Part shown: piece by piece, positions 7,702 through 16,853 of the stretch | How positions within the stretch are numbered: position 1 is the first letter of the stretch | Layout: every line of letters begins with the position of its first letter | Source: Streptomyces cahuitamycinicus | GTDB lineage: Bacteria; Actinomycetota; Actinomycetes; Streptomycetales; Streptomycetaceae | Direction: 5' to 3' | Length of the DNA: 40,946 nucleotides | Assembly: GCF_002891435.1 (NCBI RefSeq) | Contig: NZ_POUC01000021.1 | Location: forward strand, 1-40,946 | Notes under the pieces: generated by a model | Seen by the model: only the letters and a program-made list of their open reading frames with translations | What the model was told of the DNA's origin: nothing | The model's database searches: none | Made by a program: the position numbers and the translations under genes

Positions 7702-9231
7702 TCAGTGATGGTCTCCGCCTTCCTGGGCAGCCACCGGCGTGGTGTCCTTTACCGTCGGGGCGGACGGCGCGGGGAAGACGCCGATCGTCGCCGTCCTGCC
7801 GCGGCGTCGGAGCCGTGGCCGGAGCATGAGCCGGGCCAGGAGCCGGAGCCGCTCCCGGCGTCCCGATGTCTTGGGGCGGTACCCGTAGCCGTACTGCTCG
7901 CCGTCGCGCTTGGCGGGCACCATGTTGAGGACGCTGCCGAGCACAGTGGCGCCGACGTCTTGCAGGGCGCGCACGGCGTCGGTGACCTGGCCCCGGGAGC
8001 TCTTCGCGTAGCGGGCGGCCAGCAGGTAGCCGTCGACCGCCGAGGCCATCGCCGGCGTGTCGGCGACCGGGAGGACCGGCGCGGTGTCGATCACCACATG
8101 GTCGAACCTGTCGGCGAGCGAGCGCACCACGGTGCGGAACTGCTCAGAGCCCAGCATCTCCGCGGGGTTCGGCGGCAGCACCCCGCTGGCCAGCACCGAG
8201 AATGCACCAGCCGACTGCATCACGTCCTCGGTGTTCGCCTGGCCGATCATCACGGTGGTCAGTCCGGCGTCCTGTACCAGGCCGAGAGCAGAGGCCACAC
8301 TGGGGCGCCGCAGGTCGGCGTCGACCAGGCAGACCGAGGAACCGAACTCGGCCAGGGAGGACGCCAGGTTGATCGAGATGCTCGTCTTCCCCTCGGCAGG
8401 CACCGCACTGGTGACCGCGATGACCTTGGGCGGGGCATCGATGTCCACGAACCGTAGGTTGGTGCGCAGCCGTCTGAAGTCCTCCGCCCGCCGGCCGAAC
8501 GCGTCGTCGTCCGCCGCCACGGTGTGCCGGGAGGCACTCTGGTCGAGGACGACGCTGCCGAGTACGGCCGGTCCGCCGGTGTCGGCGAGACACCGGGTGA
8601 GGTCGCTGCGACTGCGCACCGAGGTGTCCAGCGACTCCCGCGCGACCGCCAGGCCGGTACCGAGGCCCAGGCCGGCCACGAGCCCGAGTGCGAGGTTGAG
8701 CACCAGGTTCGGGGAAGTCGGCGTCCTGGGTTTGGTGGCGTGCTCGGTGATGCTCAGCCGGACGGGCGAGCTCCGGGCGCCCTCCGGTCGTTCGATCTCG
8801 GCGATGACCTCGGCGAAGCGGTGGGCGATCGCGTCGCTGATCCGGGCCGCCCGGGAGGGTCGGGTGTCCGTGACGGTGATCTTGAGGAGCACCGTTTCGA
8901 GAGGTACCTCCGTGGTGATTTTCCGGGCCAGTTGTGAGTGCGTCATGTCCAGGCGCAGAAACTTGACGACCGGCTCGGTCACGCGGGGGCTGGTGACCAC
9001 TTCCGCGTAGGAGCGGACGCGAGCCTGAGCAAAGGTGTTGCCCTGATTGAGCTTGACTGTGTCGTCCCTGTCCTGGAGAGACACGAAGAGTGTCGAGGTG
9101 GCCTGGTACTGCGGTGTGGTGGTTTGTGTGACGAACACGCCGACCGCTGTTCCCAGCAGGCCCAGCGCCGCGATGATGCGCCAGCGCCTGACTAGGAACC
9201 GAAGGTAGTCGGACAGATTCAAGGTATCCAT
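7702..9231 (-). CDS. Wzz/BY-kinase fusion, polysaccharide co-polymerase
   Basis: Polysaccharide co-polymerase with a bacterial tyrosine kinase in one chain of 509 aa, controlling chain length and assembly through Wzy. The Wzz domain has two membrane helices (about 19-37 and 177-197) around an extracellular coil, with the proline-containing segment KPRTPTSPNLVLNL before helix 2. The kinase domain has Walker A VPAEGKTS (Lys282), Walker A' CLVDADLRRP (301-310) and Walker B VVIDTAP (389-395). A short tyrosine cluster YGYGY (447-451) is the likely autophosphorylation site, followed by a basic tail of about 58 residues. The start at 9231 matches the family (MDTLNLSDYL); an ATG at 9264 lacks a ribosome binding site. 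Its likely phosphatase is encoded at 31164. Confidence 0.9.
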   Translation of the reverse strand: MDTLNLSDYLRFLVRRWRIIAALGLLGTAVGVFVTQTTTPQYQATSTLFVSLQDRDDTVKLNQGNTFAQARVRSYAEVVTSPRVTEPVVKFLRLDMTHSQLARKITTEVPLETVLLKITVTDTRPSRAARISDAIAHRFAEVIAEIERPEGARSSPVRLSITEHATKPRTPTSPNLVLNLALGLVAGLGLGTGLAVARESLDTSVRSRSDLTRCLADTGGPAVLGSVVLDQSASRHTVAADDDAFGRRAEDFRRLRTNLRFVDIDAPPKVIAVTSAVPAEGKTSISINLASSLAEFGSSVCLVDADLRRPSVASALGLVQDAGLTTVMIGQANTEDVMQSAGAFSVLASGVLPPNPAEMLGSEQFRTVVRSLADRFDHVVIDTAPVLPVADTPAMASAVDGYLLAARYAKSSRGQVTDAVRALQDVGATVLGSVLNMVPAKRDGEQYGYGYRPKTSGRRERLRLLARLMLRPRLRRRGRTATIGVFPAPSAPTVKDTTPVAAQEGGDHH

Positions 9232-9365
9232 CCCAGGTGTGCAAGGAAGCAACAATATTGACATTCGTTAGCTAAGTGATCGTATCCGTGATATGCGGTG
9301 AAAACGCGCATGAGGGACCACCTTCCGCCGAGTCGACCGGAGCCCCGTACCGCCGGGGAGCCGGA

Positions 9366-11282
9366 TCACCCGACGCACGGACCGTTCGGGAGCACCCTGG
9401 CGTGCAGGGGATGCACCAGCGGCTGACGCAGCACGAAGGGAGAACGGTCCTCAGGGCGCTCCAGCAAGTGGAGTACGAGGGTGCGTGTGACACCCGCGGG
9501 CAGCTCGACACCGAGGGTGAAGACCGGGTGTCCCCGCTCGGCGCCGTGACTCAGCTGAGCGGGACGGCCGTCCAGGGTGGCACCGGACAGGGTGGCCTCC
9601 GCACTGGCGTAGTAGGACACCAGCAGGCGGTTGTCACCCGGCCGGGTTTCGTAGGGCGGGTCGTCCACCCGCTGGACGACGTACGGCGGGAGTCCCGACA
9701 CCGGGGCCCGGTTGGTCAGGCGCACGGTCACGGTGACCTCGCGCCGGCCATCGACGCACCGGCCTGGTGCCCACACGAGTCGGCGGTCAAGGTAGTAGTC
9801 GAGCTTCGTACCCGCCGCGTTGTTGACGACCAGTCCGGCCAGCGGAGCGGATCCTCCGGGCAGGGCTCCGCCGAACGACCGCGCCAGGAGCTCGCGCTGC
9901 TCCACCGAGTGGGCACTCCACACCTTGATCCGCCCCTCGCCCAGCTGCCGGTGCAGTGCCGAGAAGAGGTCGGCGCGGCGGGCGGGTTCGGCCGAGGCAC
10001 CGAGCAGCCGGATGGCCACCGCCCGCGCCACGTCGAGGAAGTACGCCTTGCGCTGCCTGAAGTTCGGGTGGAGCGCGTAGCTGGCGCGCTCGCTGAGATC
10101 CACGACGTTGTGGGCGGTGACGGCGCTCCCGTCGGGCAGCCGGGCAGGGCCGGAGGCGGCGAGGAGCCCGGAGACCGCACCGGGGTCCAGACCGAAGGCG
10201 CCGTCCACACTCTGGCCACTGTGCCGCTGCCACGCCGCCGCCCAGATACGCGCCGCGTACGGGAAGTGCGGGCTCATGTTGGAGTTCACCCAGGTCCGGG
10301 TCGGGGCGCTGGGGCCGTAGAGCCCGTTGAACTCCGCTCCCAGGTCGACGTCCGCAGAGGCCTCGCTCAGTTCGGTGTCGTTGCCGAAGTGCTCGAAGCT
10401 CAGTCGGCCCCGCTCTGCCCTGAGCACCGCGAAGGCTCCGGGCAGCCCCCCCGTTCCACGAGCCTCGGCGGTGTTCTCGAACACCGCCAGATACCGTCGC
10501 GGCCCGTCAGCTCCGAGCATCGAGGGCATCAACCGGGCCGCAGCGGCGGCATCGTGGGCGAGAGGGGTGATCCGGTCGAGCTGCCGGGCCAGTGCCGTGC
10601 GTGCCCGGTCGGTGGCCGGCAGCCAGGTGCCGTGCGGGAGGTCGTCGACATCGGCACGCACCTTCGATGCGCTGCGCGAGGCCTGTTCGAGAAGGGGAGC
10701 AACACGGCGCAGCGCGGAGAGGTTCAGGTGCCGGCCGTCGTTCGTCCCGGTGGACTCGAGCTCCGCGACGGTGCGCACCAGGGGAGAGAGCACGTCGTGG
10801 GTCAGCCGGTCGGAGGCCTCTGCGATACCGCGTACGGTACGGAAAGGGCCGCCGAGAACGGGCAGGTGGGCCGCGGGGAACCAGGCGGGGCCGGTGGTGA
10901 GCCGATGCGCCCGGGCGGCATGGCCGGCGGCGCTGCGCACCGCGTCCTGCGTTGTTGCGGTCCGCGTCGCCTCCGGGCCGGCCGCGATGGCCGGGGCCGC
11001 GGCGGGCTGCGCGAGGTGCTGCCGCCGCAGCGTCTCCAGACTCCGCTGGGCGGCCAGCAGCTCATCGCGGGCGAGCACTCCGGTGACCGCGATCCAGGCG
11101 GTACCGGCCAGGAGCAGTCCCGCCGTGGCGTACACCGGCAGCCTCACGCGACGGTCGCGCAGGCGACGGACGACGACGGCGGGCAGGACCCGCTCCTTCC
11201 ATCGGCGCGGAATCCGCTCGGCCCGCTCCGCACTGAGCGGGGGTTCCTGCACACGCGGCGCACCATGGCGAGTCTCGGACAT
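9366..11282 (-). CDS. DUF4012 membrane-anchored extracellular protein
   Basis: 638-aa protein with a basic cytoplasmic N-terminus, one membrane helix (about 49-70, LPVYATAGLLLAGTAWIAVT) and a large extracellular part. The DUF4012 hallmark is YLAVFENTAEARGTGGLPGA (264-283), a variant of the N.AE.R.TGGF.G pattern. A conserved extracellular tail follows (SGLPPYVVQRVDDPPYETRP). The biochemical role of the family is unknown; it recurs in polysaccharide clusters of Gram-positive bacteria. Here it lies between the initiating sugar-phosphate transferase and the Wzz/BY-kinase, on the same strand, implying a role in assembly or attachment of the polymer. The window has no LytR-CpsA-Psr protein. Confidence 0.85.
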   Translation of the reverse strand: MSETRHGAPRVQEPPLSAERAERIPRRWKERVLPAVVVRRLRDRRVRLPVYATAGLLLAGTAWIAVTGVLARDELLAAQRSLETLRRQHLAQPAAAPAIAAGPEATRTATTQDAVRSAAGHAARAHRLTTGPAWFPAAHLPVLGGPFRTVRGIAEASDRLTHDVLSPLVRTVAELESTGTNDGRHLNLSALRRVAPLLEQASRSASKVRADVDDLPHGTWLPATDRARTALARQLDRITPLAHDAAAAARLMPSMLGADGPRRYLAVFENTAEARGTGGLPGAFAVLRAERGRLSFEHFGNDTELSEASADVDLGAEFNGLYGPSAPTRTWVNSNMSPHFPYAARIWAAAWQRHSGQSVDGAFGLDPGAVSGLLAASGPARLPDGSAVTAHNVVDLSERASYALHPNFRQRKAYFLDVARAVAIRLLGASAEPARRADLFSALHRQLGEGRIKVWSAHSVEQRELLARSFGGALPGGSAPLAGLVVNNAAGTKLDYYLDRRLVWAPGRCVDGRREVTVTVRLTNRAPVSGLPPYVVQRVDDPPYETRPGDNRLLVSYYASAEATLSGATLDGRPAQLSHGAERGHPVFTLGVELPAGVTRTLVLHLLERPEDRSPFVLRQPLVHPLHARVLPNGPCVG

Positions 11283-11313
11283 CCGGTGTCACTCCCTGGC
11301 TGATCTCGTTAAA

Positions 11314-11348
11314 GGGCCCAGTGGCCCCCGCGCAACGCCCTTCGGGCG
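11314..11348 (-). terminator. Pair of small hairpins between the sugar transferase and DUF4012 genes
   Basis: Two short stems, GGGCC-cagt-GGCCC (11314-11327) and CGCCC-ttc-GGGCG (11336-11348), lie in the 111-bp gap after the stop of the sugar-phosphate transferase gene. They could weaken transcription into the DUF4012 gene or end a transcript. Stems are only 5 bp. Confidence 0.3.
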
Positions 11349-11393
11349 CCGCGTGTGGATGTGCGTCCCTCCGTGCGACGCGCGGGCGCCGGC

Positions 11394-12053
11394 TCAGTAG
11401 GCGCCGTCACCGCGCAGCACGGCGGGGAGGGTCCGCCAGAGGATCGCCAGGTCCAGCCTGATCGACCAGGTGTCGACGTACTGCAGATCCAGGCGCAGGG
11501 CGTCCTCCCAGGCGAGATCGGACCGTCCGCTCACCTGCCACAGTCCGGTGATCCCGGGCCGGACCAGCAGGCGGCGGCGGGCCTCGCCGGTGAACGCCGA
11601 GTCCACGACCGGGAGCGGACGGGGACCGACCAGGGACATCTGCCCCCGCAGCACATTGACCAGCTGTGGCAGCTCATCCAGGGAGTAGCGGCGCAACCAC
11701 CGCCCGACCGGGGTCACCCGCGGGTCCTCGTGGATCTTGAAGAGATGGCCGTCCGCCTCGTTGCGCACCTCCATGGCCGCGCGCAACCGCTCCGAACCGA
11801 CGTGCATCGTCCGCAGCTTAAGGACGTAGAAGTCCTTGCCTCGCCAGCCGGTCCGGCGCTGGCGGAACAGCAGCGGGCCCGGAGTGTCGAGCTTCACCGC
11901 GACGGCGGCGGCGAAGAGTACCGGCGCCACCAACAGGAGCAGGACGGCGGCCCCCACACAGTCGATGTACCGCTTGGCCGCGCGGACTCCCCAGCGCGCC
12001 CGCCCACACGGAGCCGGTCGGTGATGAGGCGTCTTCGCAGTGGATACCGGCAT
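11394..12053 (-). CDS. Initiating sugar-phosphate (polyprenyl) transferase
   Basis: Monotopic phosphoglycosyl transferase of 219 aa that moves a sugar-1-phosphate from a UDP-sugar to undecaprenyl phosphate, the first step in building the lipid-linked repeat unit. Seen: a reentrant hydrophobic segment (about 30-52, VGAAVLLLLVAPVLFAAAVA), DTPGPLLFRQ with the catalytic dyad region, FYVLKLRTM, SLDELPQLVNVLRG, MSLVGPRPLP and RPGITGLWQVSGRS. It is the short catalytic form, lacking the four N-terminal membrane helices of WbaP/WcaJ. GAAGGGA precedes the ATG at 12053. It is the first gene of the minus-strand assembly operon and is divergent from the UDP-glucuronate decarboxylase gene. The sugar cannot be predicted reliably. 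Confidence 0.92.
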   Translation of the reverse strand: MPVSTAKTPHHRPAPCGRARWGVRAAKRYIDCVGAAVLLLLVAPVLFAAAVAVKLDTPGPLLFRQRRTGWRGKDFYVLKLRTMHVGSERLRAAMEVRNEADGHLFKIHEDPRVTPVGRWLRRYSLDELPQLVNVLRGQMSLVGPRPLPVVDSAFTGEARRRLLVRPGITGLWQVSGRSDLAWEDALRLDLQYVDTWSIRLDLAILWRTLPAVLRGDGAY

Positions 12054-12245
12054 TCCGCATCCCTTCGCCTTCTACGGCAGAATGGGTGAAACCTACCCTG
12101 ACTAGGAGCATTTCGACCCACGCTACGTCTCAATCGGTTCAATTCTGACTAATGAATAGAAACACGACATCAAACCGAGCTTCGGCAATGACACCGACGC
12201 TTGCCCTCGTCCACCAGCCTGGGCGGGGCGGCCGAGAGGACCTGC
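12054..12245. promoter_or_regulatory. Divergent promoter region of the polysaccharide cluster
   Basis: This 192-bp gap separates two divergent units (sugar-phosphate transferase leftward, UDP-glucuronate decarboxylase rightward). It is clearly poorer in GC than its surroundings, especially 12125-12180, and must hold two promoters. It also contains TTC-N10-GAA (12142-12157) as a possible weak palindrome. No promoter hexamers could be assigned with confidence. GAGAGGA at 12234-12240 is the ribosome binding site of the rightward gene. Confidence 0.5.
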
Positions 12246-13247
12246 ATGCGTGCAGTAGTGACGGGTGGGGCCGGGTTCATCGGCTCCCATCTGTGTGAGC
12301 GGCTGCTTCAGGCGGACCACGAAGTGATCTGCGTGGACAACTTCCTGACGTCCAGCTCCGAGAACATCGAGCACCTCATGGGCGACGGGCACTTCCAGTT
12401 CCGCCACGGGGACATCACCCAGGGCGTGGACGAGCCGGGGCCGGTGGACGCCGTCTTTCACATGGCCTCACCAGCCTCGCCCGCGGACTACCTGAGACTG
12501 CCTCTGGAGACACTCCGAGTGGGCTCGGTCGGCACCTGGCACGCCTTGGACCTGGCCGCCGCCAAGGGTGCCCGTTTCCTGCTGGCCTCCACCTCCGAGT
12601 CGTACGGCGACCCCCTGGTCCATCCTCAGCCGGAGAGCTACTGGGGGCATGTGAACCCCGTGGGCCCGCGTTCGGTCTACGACGAAGCGAAGCGCTTCGC
12701 TGAGGCACTGACGATGGCATACCGCAGGAGCCGCGGTGTGGACGCCAAGATCGTGCGCATCTTCAACACCTTCGGGCCGCGGATGCGCCCGGACGACGGA
12801 CGGGCGATCCCCACCTTCATCCGCCAAGCGCTGCGCGGCGAGCCGATCACGGTCACCGGCGACGGCAGCCAGACCAGGTCCCTGTGCTACGTCGACGACG
12901 TGGTCGAAGGCCTGCTTCTCATGCTGGCCAGCGACCACTGCGGACCCGTGAACCTGGGAAATCCCCACGAGGTGCCCATGCTGGAGCTGGCGCAGTGGAT
13001 TGGCAAGCTCACCCAGTCCGGCTCCGAAATCATGCTCACGCCGCGCCCCCAGGACGACCCCGAGCGACGGCGTCCGGACATCACCCTCGCCCGCGAACTG
13101 TTGCACTGGGAGCCCACGACTCCCGTGGAACGCGGCCTATGCGACACCATCACCGACTTCCGCCGGCGTCTGGCCCCCGGCGAGTTCGCCGGGAGCGGCC
13201 AGCGGCCCGCCGGGTCCACGCCGAGCACCGAAGCCGTCCGCTCATGA
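12246..13247 (+). CDS. UDP-glucuronate decarboxylase (UDP-xylose synthase)
   Basis: Short-chain dehydrogenase/reductase of 333 aa expected to turn UDP-glucuronate into UDP-xylose in the cytosol. The NAD-binding motif is GGAGFIG (7-13), followed by the DNF strand end. The catalytic residues are in [11 protein letters not shown] and YDEAK (Tyr145, Lys149). Strongly diagnostic of this branch are [52 protein letters not shown] and the tail [13 protein letters not shown]. The ATG at 12246 follows GAGAGGA. The stop overlaps the next start (ATGA). UDP-glucuronate must come from elsewhere unless the dehydrogenase at 24680 makes it. Confidence 0.92.
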   Translation: MRAVVTGGAGFIGSHLCERLLQADHEVICVDNFLTSSSENIEHLMGDGHFQFRHGDITQGVDEPGPVDAVFHMASPASPADYLRLPLETLRVGSVGTWHALDLAAAKGARFLLASTSESYGDPLVHPQPESYWGHVNPVGPRSVYDEAKRFAEALTMAYRRSRGVDAKIVRIFNTFGPRMRPDDGRAIPTFIRQALRGEPITVTGDGSQTRSLCYVDDVVEGLLLMLASDHCGPVNLGNPHEVPMLELAQWIGKLTQSGSEIMLTPRPQDDPERRRPDITLARELLHWEPTTPVERGLCDTITDFRRRLAPGEFAGSGQRPAGSTPSTEAVRS

Positions 13248-14179
13248 CCACCCCTCCGAGCAGCCGGACGACACCGGTGTCGGCGGCTCCCGTGGTCGAG
13301 TGCCTCGGTGTGCCCATCACCGCGCACACCCGCGACAGCGCGGCCCGCCATGTCGTGCATCTGGCCGGTCGGATGCGCGAGGCACGCGATGGGCTCACCG
13401 ACGGACCCGGCGCCTCCTGCATCCAGCGCGGCAGTGACGTACACCTGTCCAACGCCTACACGCTCGCCCTCGCCGACCGGGACCCCGAACTCCACGCCAT
13501 CCTCCGCTCGGCCTCCCTGAACCTGCCTGACGGGCAGTCAGTCGCCTGGGCTAGCCAGCTTCTCCACCGTGACGACACCCTCCCGGGCACCCGCGTGTAC
13601 GGCCCCGACCTCCTTCTGGACGTCTTCGCCCTGAGCCAGCGCACCGACCTGCGGCACTACCTCCTCGGCTCCACGCCCGACGTACTGGACAAACTGCACC
13701 GGGAACTGGAGAGGCGCTTCCCCCGGACACGGATCACCGGCACCTGCTCCCCGCCCTTTCGCCCGATGACCTCCCTAGAACTGAGGCAACAAGCGGCGGA
13801 CATCCGCGCCGCGGGAGCGGACATCGTCTGGGTGGGCCTCGGCACGCCCAAACAGGACCGCTGGGCCGCCGAACTGTGCGCCGAACTGCCTGTGGTCGCC
13901 GTGGCCGTGGGTGCGGCCTTCGACTTCATCGCCGGCACCAAGCGTCAGGCGCCGCCCTGGATGCAGCACAACGGGTTGGAATGGCTGTTCCGTCTCGGCT
14001 GCGAGCCGCGCCGCCTGTGGCGGCGGTACGTGTTCGGCAACGCGCGGTTCCTGTGGGGGGTGACCTGGCAGGCTACGGCTGGCGGGAGCACCGCGAGCCC
14101 ACGGACCGTACGGGGAATGGAGACCTGTGACGCCGGGCGCCCCACCGGTCCGAGTGTTCGAGTGTCCGAGGCTCAATGA
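13244..14179 (+). CDS. WecG/TagA/CpsF family glycosyltransferase (GT26)
   Basis: Inverting glycosyltransferase of 311 aa that adds a sugar (classically a HexNAc or its uronate) to a lipid-linked acceptor on the inner face of the membrane. Family landmarks: [15 protein letters not shown] (usually ADG-xG), [51 protein letters not shown] and [20 protein letters not shown]. The catalytic Asp of the first motif is present. The start at 13244 overlaps the decarboxylase stop by 4 bp, so translation is probably coupled. It probably adds the second sugar; a ManNAcA-type donor could come from the dehydrogenase at 24680, which is an inference. Confidence 0.9.
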   Translation: MTTPPSSRTTPVSAAPVVECLGVPITAHTRDSAARHVVHLAGRMREARDGLTDGPGASCIQRGSDVHLSNAYTLALADRDPELHAILRSASLNLPDGQSVAWASQLLHRDDTLPGTRVYGPDLLLDVFALSQRTDLRHYLLGSTPDVLDKLHRELERRFPRTRITGTCSPPFRPMTSLELRQQAADIRAAGADIVWVGLGTPKQDRWAAELCAELPVVAVAVGAAFDFIAGTKRQAPPWMQHNGLEWLFRLGCEPRRLWRRYVFGNARFLWGVTWQATAGGSTASPRTVRGMETCDAGRPTGPSVRVSEAQ

Positions 14180-14336
14180 CAGGGCGCAGCAAGCCCCGCC
14201 AGGCGCCTCGTTTGACGGTCGCGCTGCCCCCGGGCGGCGTTGGCCCTTGTACGGCAGTCGCCGAACCCCGACGTGATCGGCCAATCGCCGCATCAGGAAT
14301 GGCAACGGCCATGGCACCAAACCCAGGAGGCCTGAC

Positions 14337-15116
14337 GTGACCACGCGTGCAACAGAAGCAACAGACGCGGCAGGCAGCGCGCGGGCGTCCGGCGCCGCAT
14401 CCCCTTCCGCGGGCTCACGCATGAGATCAGCAACGGCCTCGGCACGCACGTCGATCCGGAACGTGGTCAGCGATCCCGGCAGGCCGGGCTCCCTCTCCCA
14501 CCGGGCCCGTACCAAGCGCTGGGCAGAACTGCTGCGACGGTTCCCGACGCTGAGCGACATGCGCGTGCTGGACCTCGGTGGAGTGCCCGAGGCGTGGCGA
14601 CTCGTCCCGGTGAGACCGGCCCAAGTTGTCACCGTCAACCTGGACCCGAAGACCCTGTCGGCCGACGAGCCGGGTGTCACGGCCGTCGTCGGTGACGCTT
14701 GCGCGCTCCCAGCCCTGCTGGCCAAGGAGCGATTTGACCTCGTGTACTCGAACTCTCTCCTGGAGCATGTCGGCGGCCACGCCAACCGGTTGCGCCTGGC
14801 CGAGACAGTACACACGATGTCGGACCAGCACTGGATTCAGACCCCGTACCGATACTTTCCCGTCGAACCACACTGGCTCTTCCCCGGATTCCAGTTCCTC
14901 CCCCTCAGGGCACGCGCCGAGGTCTCGATCCGCTGGCCCTTCGGCCACACCAGGTCCACCGGCTTCGGAGCTGCGGTCGACGACGCGGCATGGGTGGAGT
15001 TGCTGGACTTCACCGGGATGCGCCGGTGCTTCCCCCACTCCGAGATCTGGCCTGAACGCATCGCTGGACTGCCGAAGTCACTGGTTGCGGTAAGCACCGC
15101 GCATCCGGGCAACTGA
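14337..15116 (+). CDS. Class I SAM-dependent methyltransferase
   Basis: 259-aa methyltransferase with a Rossmann core. Motif I is MRVLDLGGVPEAW (75-87), the next acidic strand ends in VTVNLDP, and FDLVYSNSLLEHVGGHANR carries the motif typical of Methyltransf_11-like proteins. WIQTPYRYFPVEPHWLFPGF is shared with sugar-modifying methyltransferases found in polysaccharide loci. The acceptor is unknown, likely a sugar hydroxyl or the end of the chain. A strong AGGAGG (14325-14330) sets the GTG start at 14337. The first 40 residues are Ala/Ser/Thr-rich and look disordered. A frameshifted relative lies at 28316-28690. Confidence 0.88.
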   Translation: MTTRATEATDAAGSARASGAASPSAGSRMRSATASARTSIRNVVSDPGRPGSLSHRARTKRWAELLRRFPTLSDMRVLDLGGVPEAWRLVPVRPAQVVTVNLDPKTLSADEPGVTAVVGDACALPALLAKERFDLVYSNSLLEHVGGHANRLRLAETVHTMSDQHWIQTPYRYFPVEPHWLFPGFQFLPLRARAEVSIRWPFGHTRSTGFGAAVDDAAWVELLDFTGMRRCFPHSEIWPERIAGLPKSLVAVSTAHPGN

Positions 15117-15144
15117 CGTGTTGGCAGTTCGAGGAGACACAGAA

Positions 15145-15201
15145 ATGCGCTCGGTCCTGAAACCGCCCGGCCGTGTCCGTACTCCGGCGGCCCGCGCGTG
15201 A
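15145..15201 (+). CDS. Possible 18-aa leader peptide coupled to the acyltransferase gene
   Basis: A short frame (MRSVLKPPGRVRTPAARA) starts at ATG 15145 behind GAGGAGA (15131-15137) and ends with TGA at 15199-15201, overlapping the GTG of the acyltransferase at 15198. The acyltransferase GTG has no ribosome binding site of its own, so ribosomes may reach it by reading this leader. The protein itself is not recognised; the claim rests on spacing and overlap only. Confidence 0.35.
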   Translation: MRSVLKPPGRVRTPAARA

Positions 15202-15728
15202 CGAGGCTCCTTACGCGCCTCGCGCAGCGACTCCACCGCTGCTATGCCGTACGCGGCAATGTCCGTGTAGGCCCTGATGTGCACATCGGTCTCGGCTCAG
15301 TGCTCTGGGCGCCCCGGCAACTGACCGTCGGGGGCAACGTCCACATCGGCAAGGGCTGCACCATCCAGGTGGATGGTTCCATCGGCACGGGCGTCCTCAT
15401 CGCCAACCGCGTCGGAATCGTCGGCCGCACCGACCACGCCCTGCGACAGGTGGGTTCACTGATCCGTGACGCCGACTGGGTGGGTCACCATCCGGAGAGG
15501 CTCAGCAAACCGGTGCGGATCGAAGACGACGTCTGGATCGGCTACGGCGCGGTTGTGCTGAGCGGCATCACGGTCGGGCGAGGCGCGGTGGTGGCAGCCG
15601 GTGCGGTGGTCACATGCAATGTGCGGCCGTACGAGATCGTCGCCGGGAACCCGGCACGGCCGGTGGGACGACGCTTCACCGAGGGGGAAATCGCCGCGCA
15701 CGAGAGGCTGATCTCCCGCTCAGCATGA
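15198..15728 (+). CDS. Hexapeptide-repeat acyltransferase (LbH fold)
   Basis: 176-aa left-handed beta-helix acyltransferase, probably acetylating a sugar of the repeat unit using acetyl-CoA. Hexapeptide turns are visible as VRVGPDVHIGLGSVL, LTVGGNVHIGKGCTI, IEDDVWIGYGAVVLSGITVG and GAVVAAGAVV. The active-site His region is GIVGRTDHALRQ, and the conserved C-terminal ending is YEIVAGNPARPVGRRF. It belongs to the WbbJ/maltose O-acetyltransferase-like group. It starts at a GTG overlapping a short leader frame, and its 3' end overlaps the convergent GT4 gene by 9 bp, so terminators in the usual sense are absent here. Confidence 0.88.
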   Translation: MTRLLTRLAQRLHRCYAVRGNVRVGPDVHIGLGSVLWAPRQLTVGGNVHIGKGCTIQVDGSIGTGVLIANRVGIVGRTDHALRQVGSLIRDADWVGHHPERLSKPVRIEDDVWIGYGAVVLSGITVGRGAVVAAGAVVTCNVRPYEIVAGNPARPVGRRFTEGEIAAHERLISRSA

Positions 15729-16853
15729 CCGCGCCAGCATCCGTTCCACACCGTCGGCGAAGCGGCCGCTCATCCCCTCGACAGAGTAGCTGCCGGCCGC
15801 CGCCCGGCAGCCGTCCTGAAGCCGCCGCAGCCGCTCACGGTTCCGTAGCAGTCCGACCACTGCATCGGCATACCTCCCGTCGTCCTCGATCGGCACGACC
15901 AGGGCGTTGCTGCCGTGCTCCAGATAGCCGAACTCCACACCGTGGAAGGGCCAGTGCGTCGTCACGATCGGCGTGCCCAGCGCGAAGGAATCCACCGCGC
16001 ACAACCCCACCGCGCCCGGCATCAGCATCACCTCACAGGCGGCACCGAGCAGCGCCTTCTGTTCGGTGGAGGCTCTCCCCACCCATACGGCGGTGCGCGA
16101 CTCTTCCACAAGTCCGCGCTGCACACCGTCACCGGCGACCAACAGCCGAAAGCCGGGCAGCTGAGCTGCGATCCGGTCCACGGCGCGCAGAAGAAAGGGG
16201 ATGCGCTTGGGAGCGTCGAGACCACCGATGAACAGCGCGGTACGGCCCGGGGTGAGGCCGTACTGCTCGTTCAGCACGGCGAGTTGCACAGGCGTGGTGC
16301 GCTCAGCAGCGGCCATCACCGCCCGGGTGTCGGTCGAGTTGCGAACCACGGTGATGCGGTCGCTCGGGAAGCCCCAGCCCTCGACATCACGGCGACCCTG
16401 CTCTGTATAGGCGAAGAACCAGTCCGCCAGCCGTGTCATCGCGGTCTTCGCGGCTGCCGCCAGCGGCAGTGGGCGGTAGCTGTACGCCTTGCCCTGCCCC
16501 CACAGTGCGACCGGTGGCCCCTTGCGCAGCCGGGACCGTAGCAGCGGCGCGTACGACTCCGTGCAGTGCAGCATGTGCTGCAACACCAGGACGTCGGACG
16601 TGTGAGCCAGCTCGCCGAGCTGCCGCCAGAGCAGTTGCTTTGGCCCCAGCCGCAGGGCCCGCTGGGGCAGTTGGACCGCGTCGGCGAGAGCGCAGGCGTC
16701 CGAGCGGTGCGCGATCTGCCCGGTGGGGGATCCGAGGGCCAGGATCAGCTCGACACCGCGCGACGCCAGGTCGGCATGGAGGGACTCGTAGAACGGCACC
16801 CGGTAGCTGTGCAGATACGGCTGCACGACGGTGACGCGCGGTCGTCGGTTCAT
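15720..16853 (-). CDS. Glycosyltransferase family 4
   Basis: Retaining GT-B glycosyltransferase of 377 aa, cytosolic or membrane-associated, adding a sugar to the growing repeat unit. The N-terminal half opens VTVVQPYLHSYRVPFYESL. The donor-binding half has ALFIGGLDAPKRIPFLLRAV, FRLLVAGDGVQ and GLCAVDSFALGTPIVTTHWP. In this last motif the first Glu of the usual EX7E is replaced by Asp (DSFALGTP), a variation worth noting. The start overlaps the stop of the upstream FkbM gene (ATGA at 16850-16853). It is the last gene of the eight-gene minus-strand run. Confidence 0.88.
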   Translation of the reverse strand: MNRRPRVTVVQPYLHSYRVPFYESLHADLASRGVELILALGSPTGQIAHRSDACALADAVQLPQRALRLGPKQLLWRQLGELAHTSDVLVLQHMLHCTESYAPLLRSRLRKGPPVALWGQGKAYSYRPLPLAAAAKTAMTRLADWFFAYTEQGRRDVEGWGFPSDRITVVRNSTDTRAVMAAAERTTPVQLAVLNEQYGLTPGRTALFIGGLDAPKRIPFLLRAVDRIAAQLPGFRLLVAGDGVQRGLVEESRTAVWVGRASTEQKALLGAACEVMLMPGAVGLCAVDSFALGTPIVTTHWPFHGVEFGYLEHGSNALVVPIEDDGRYADAVVGLLRNRERLRRLQDGCRAAAGSYSVEGMSGRFADGVERMLARSC

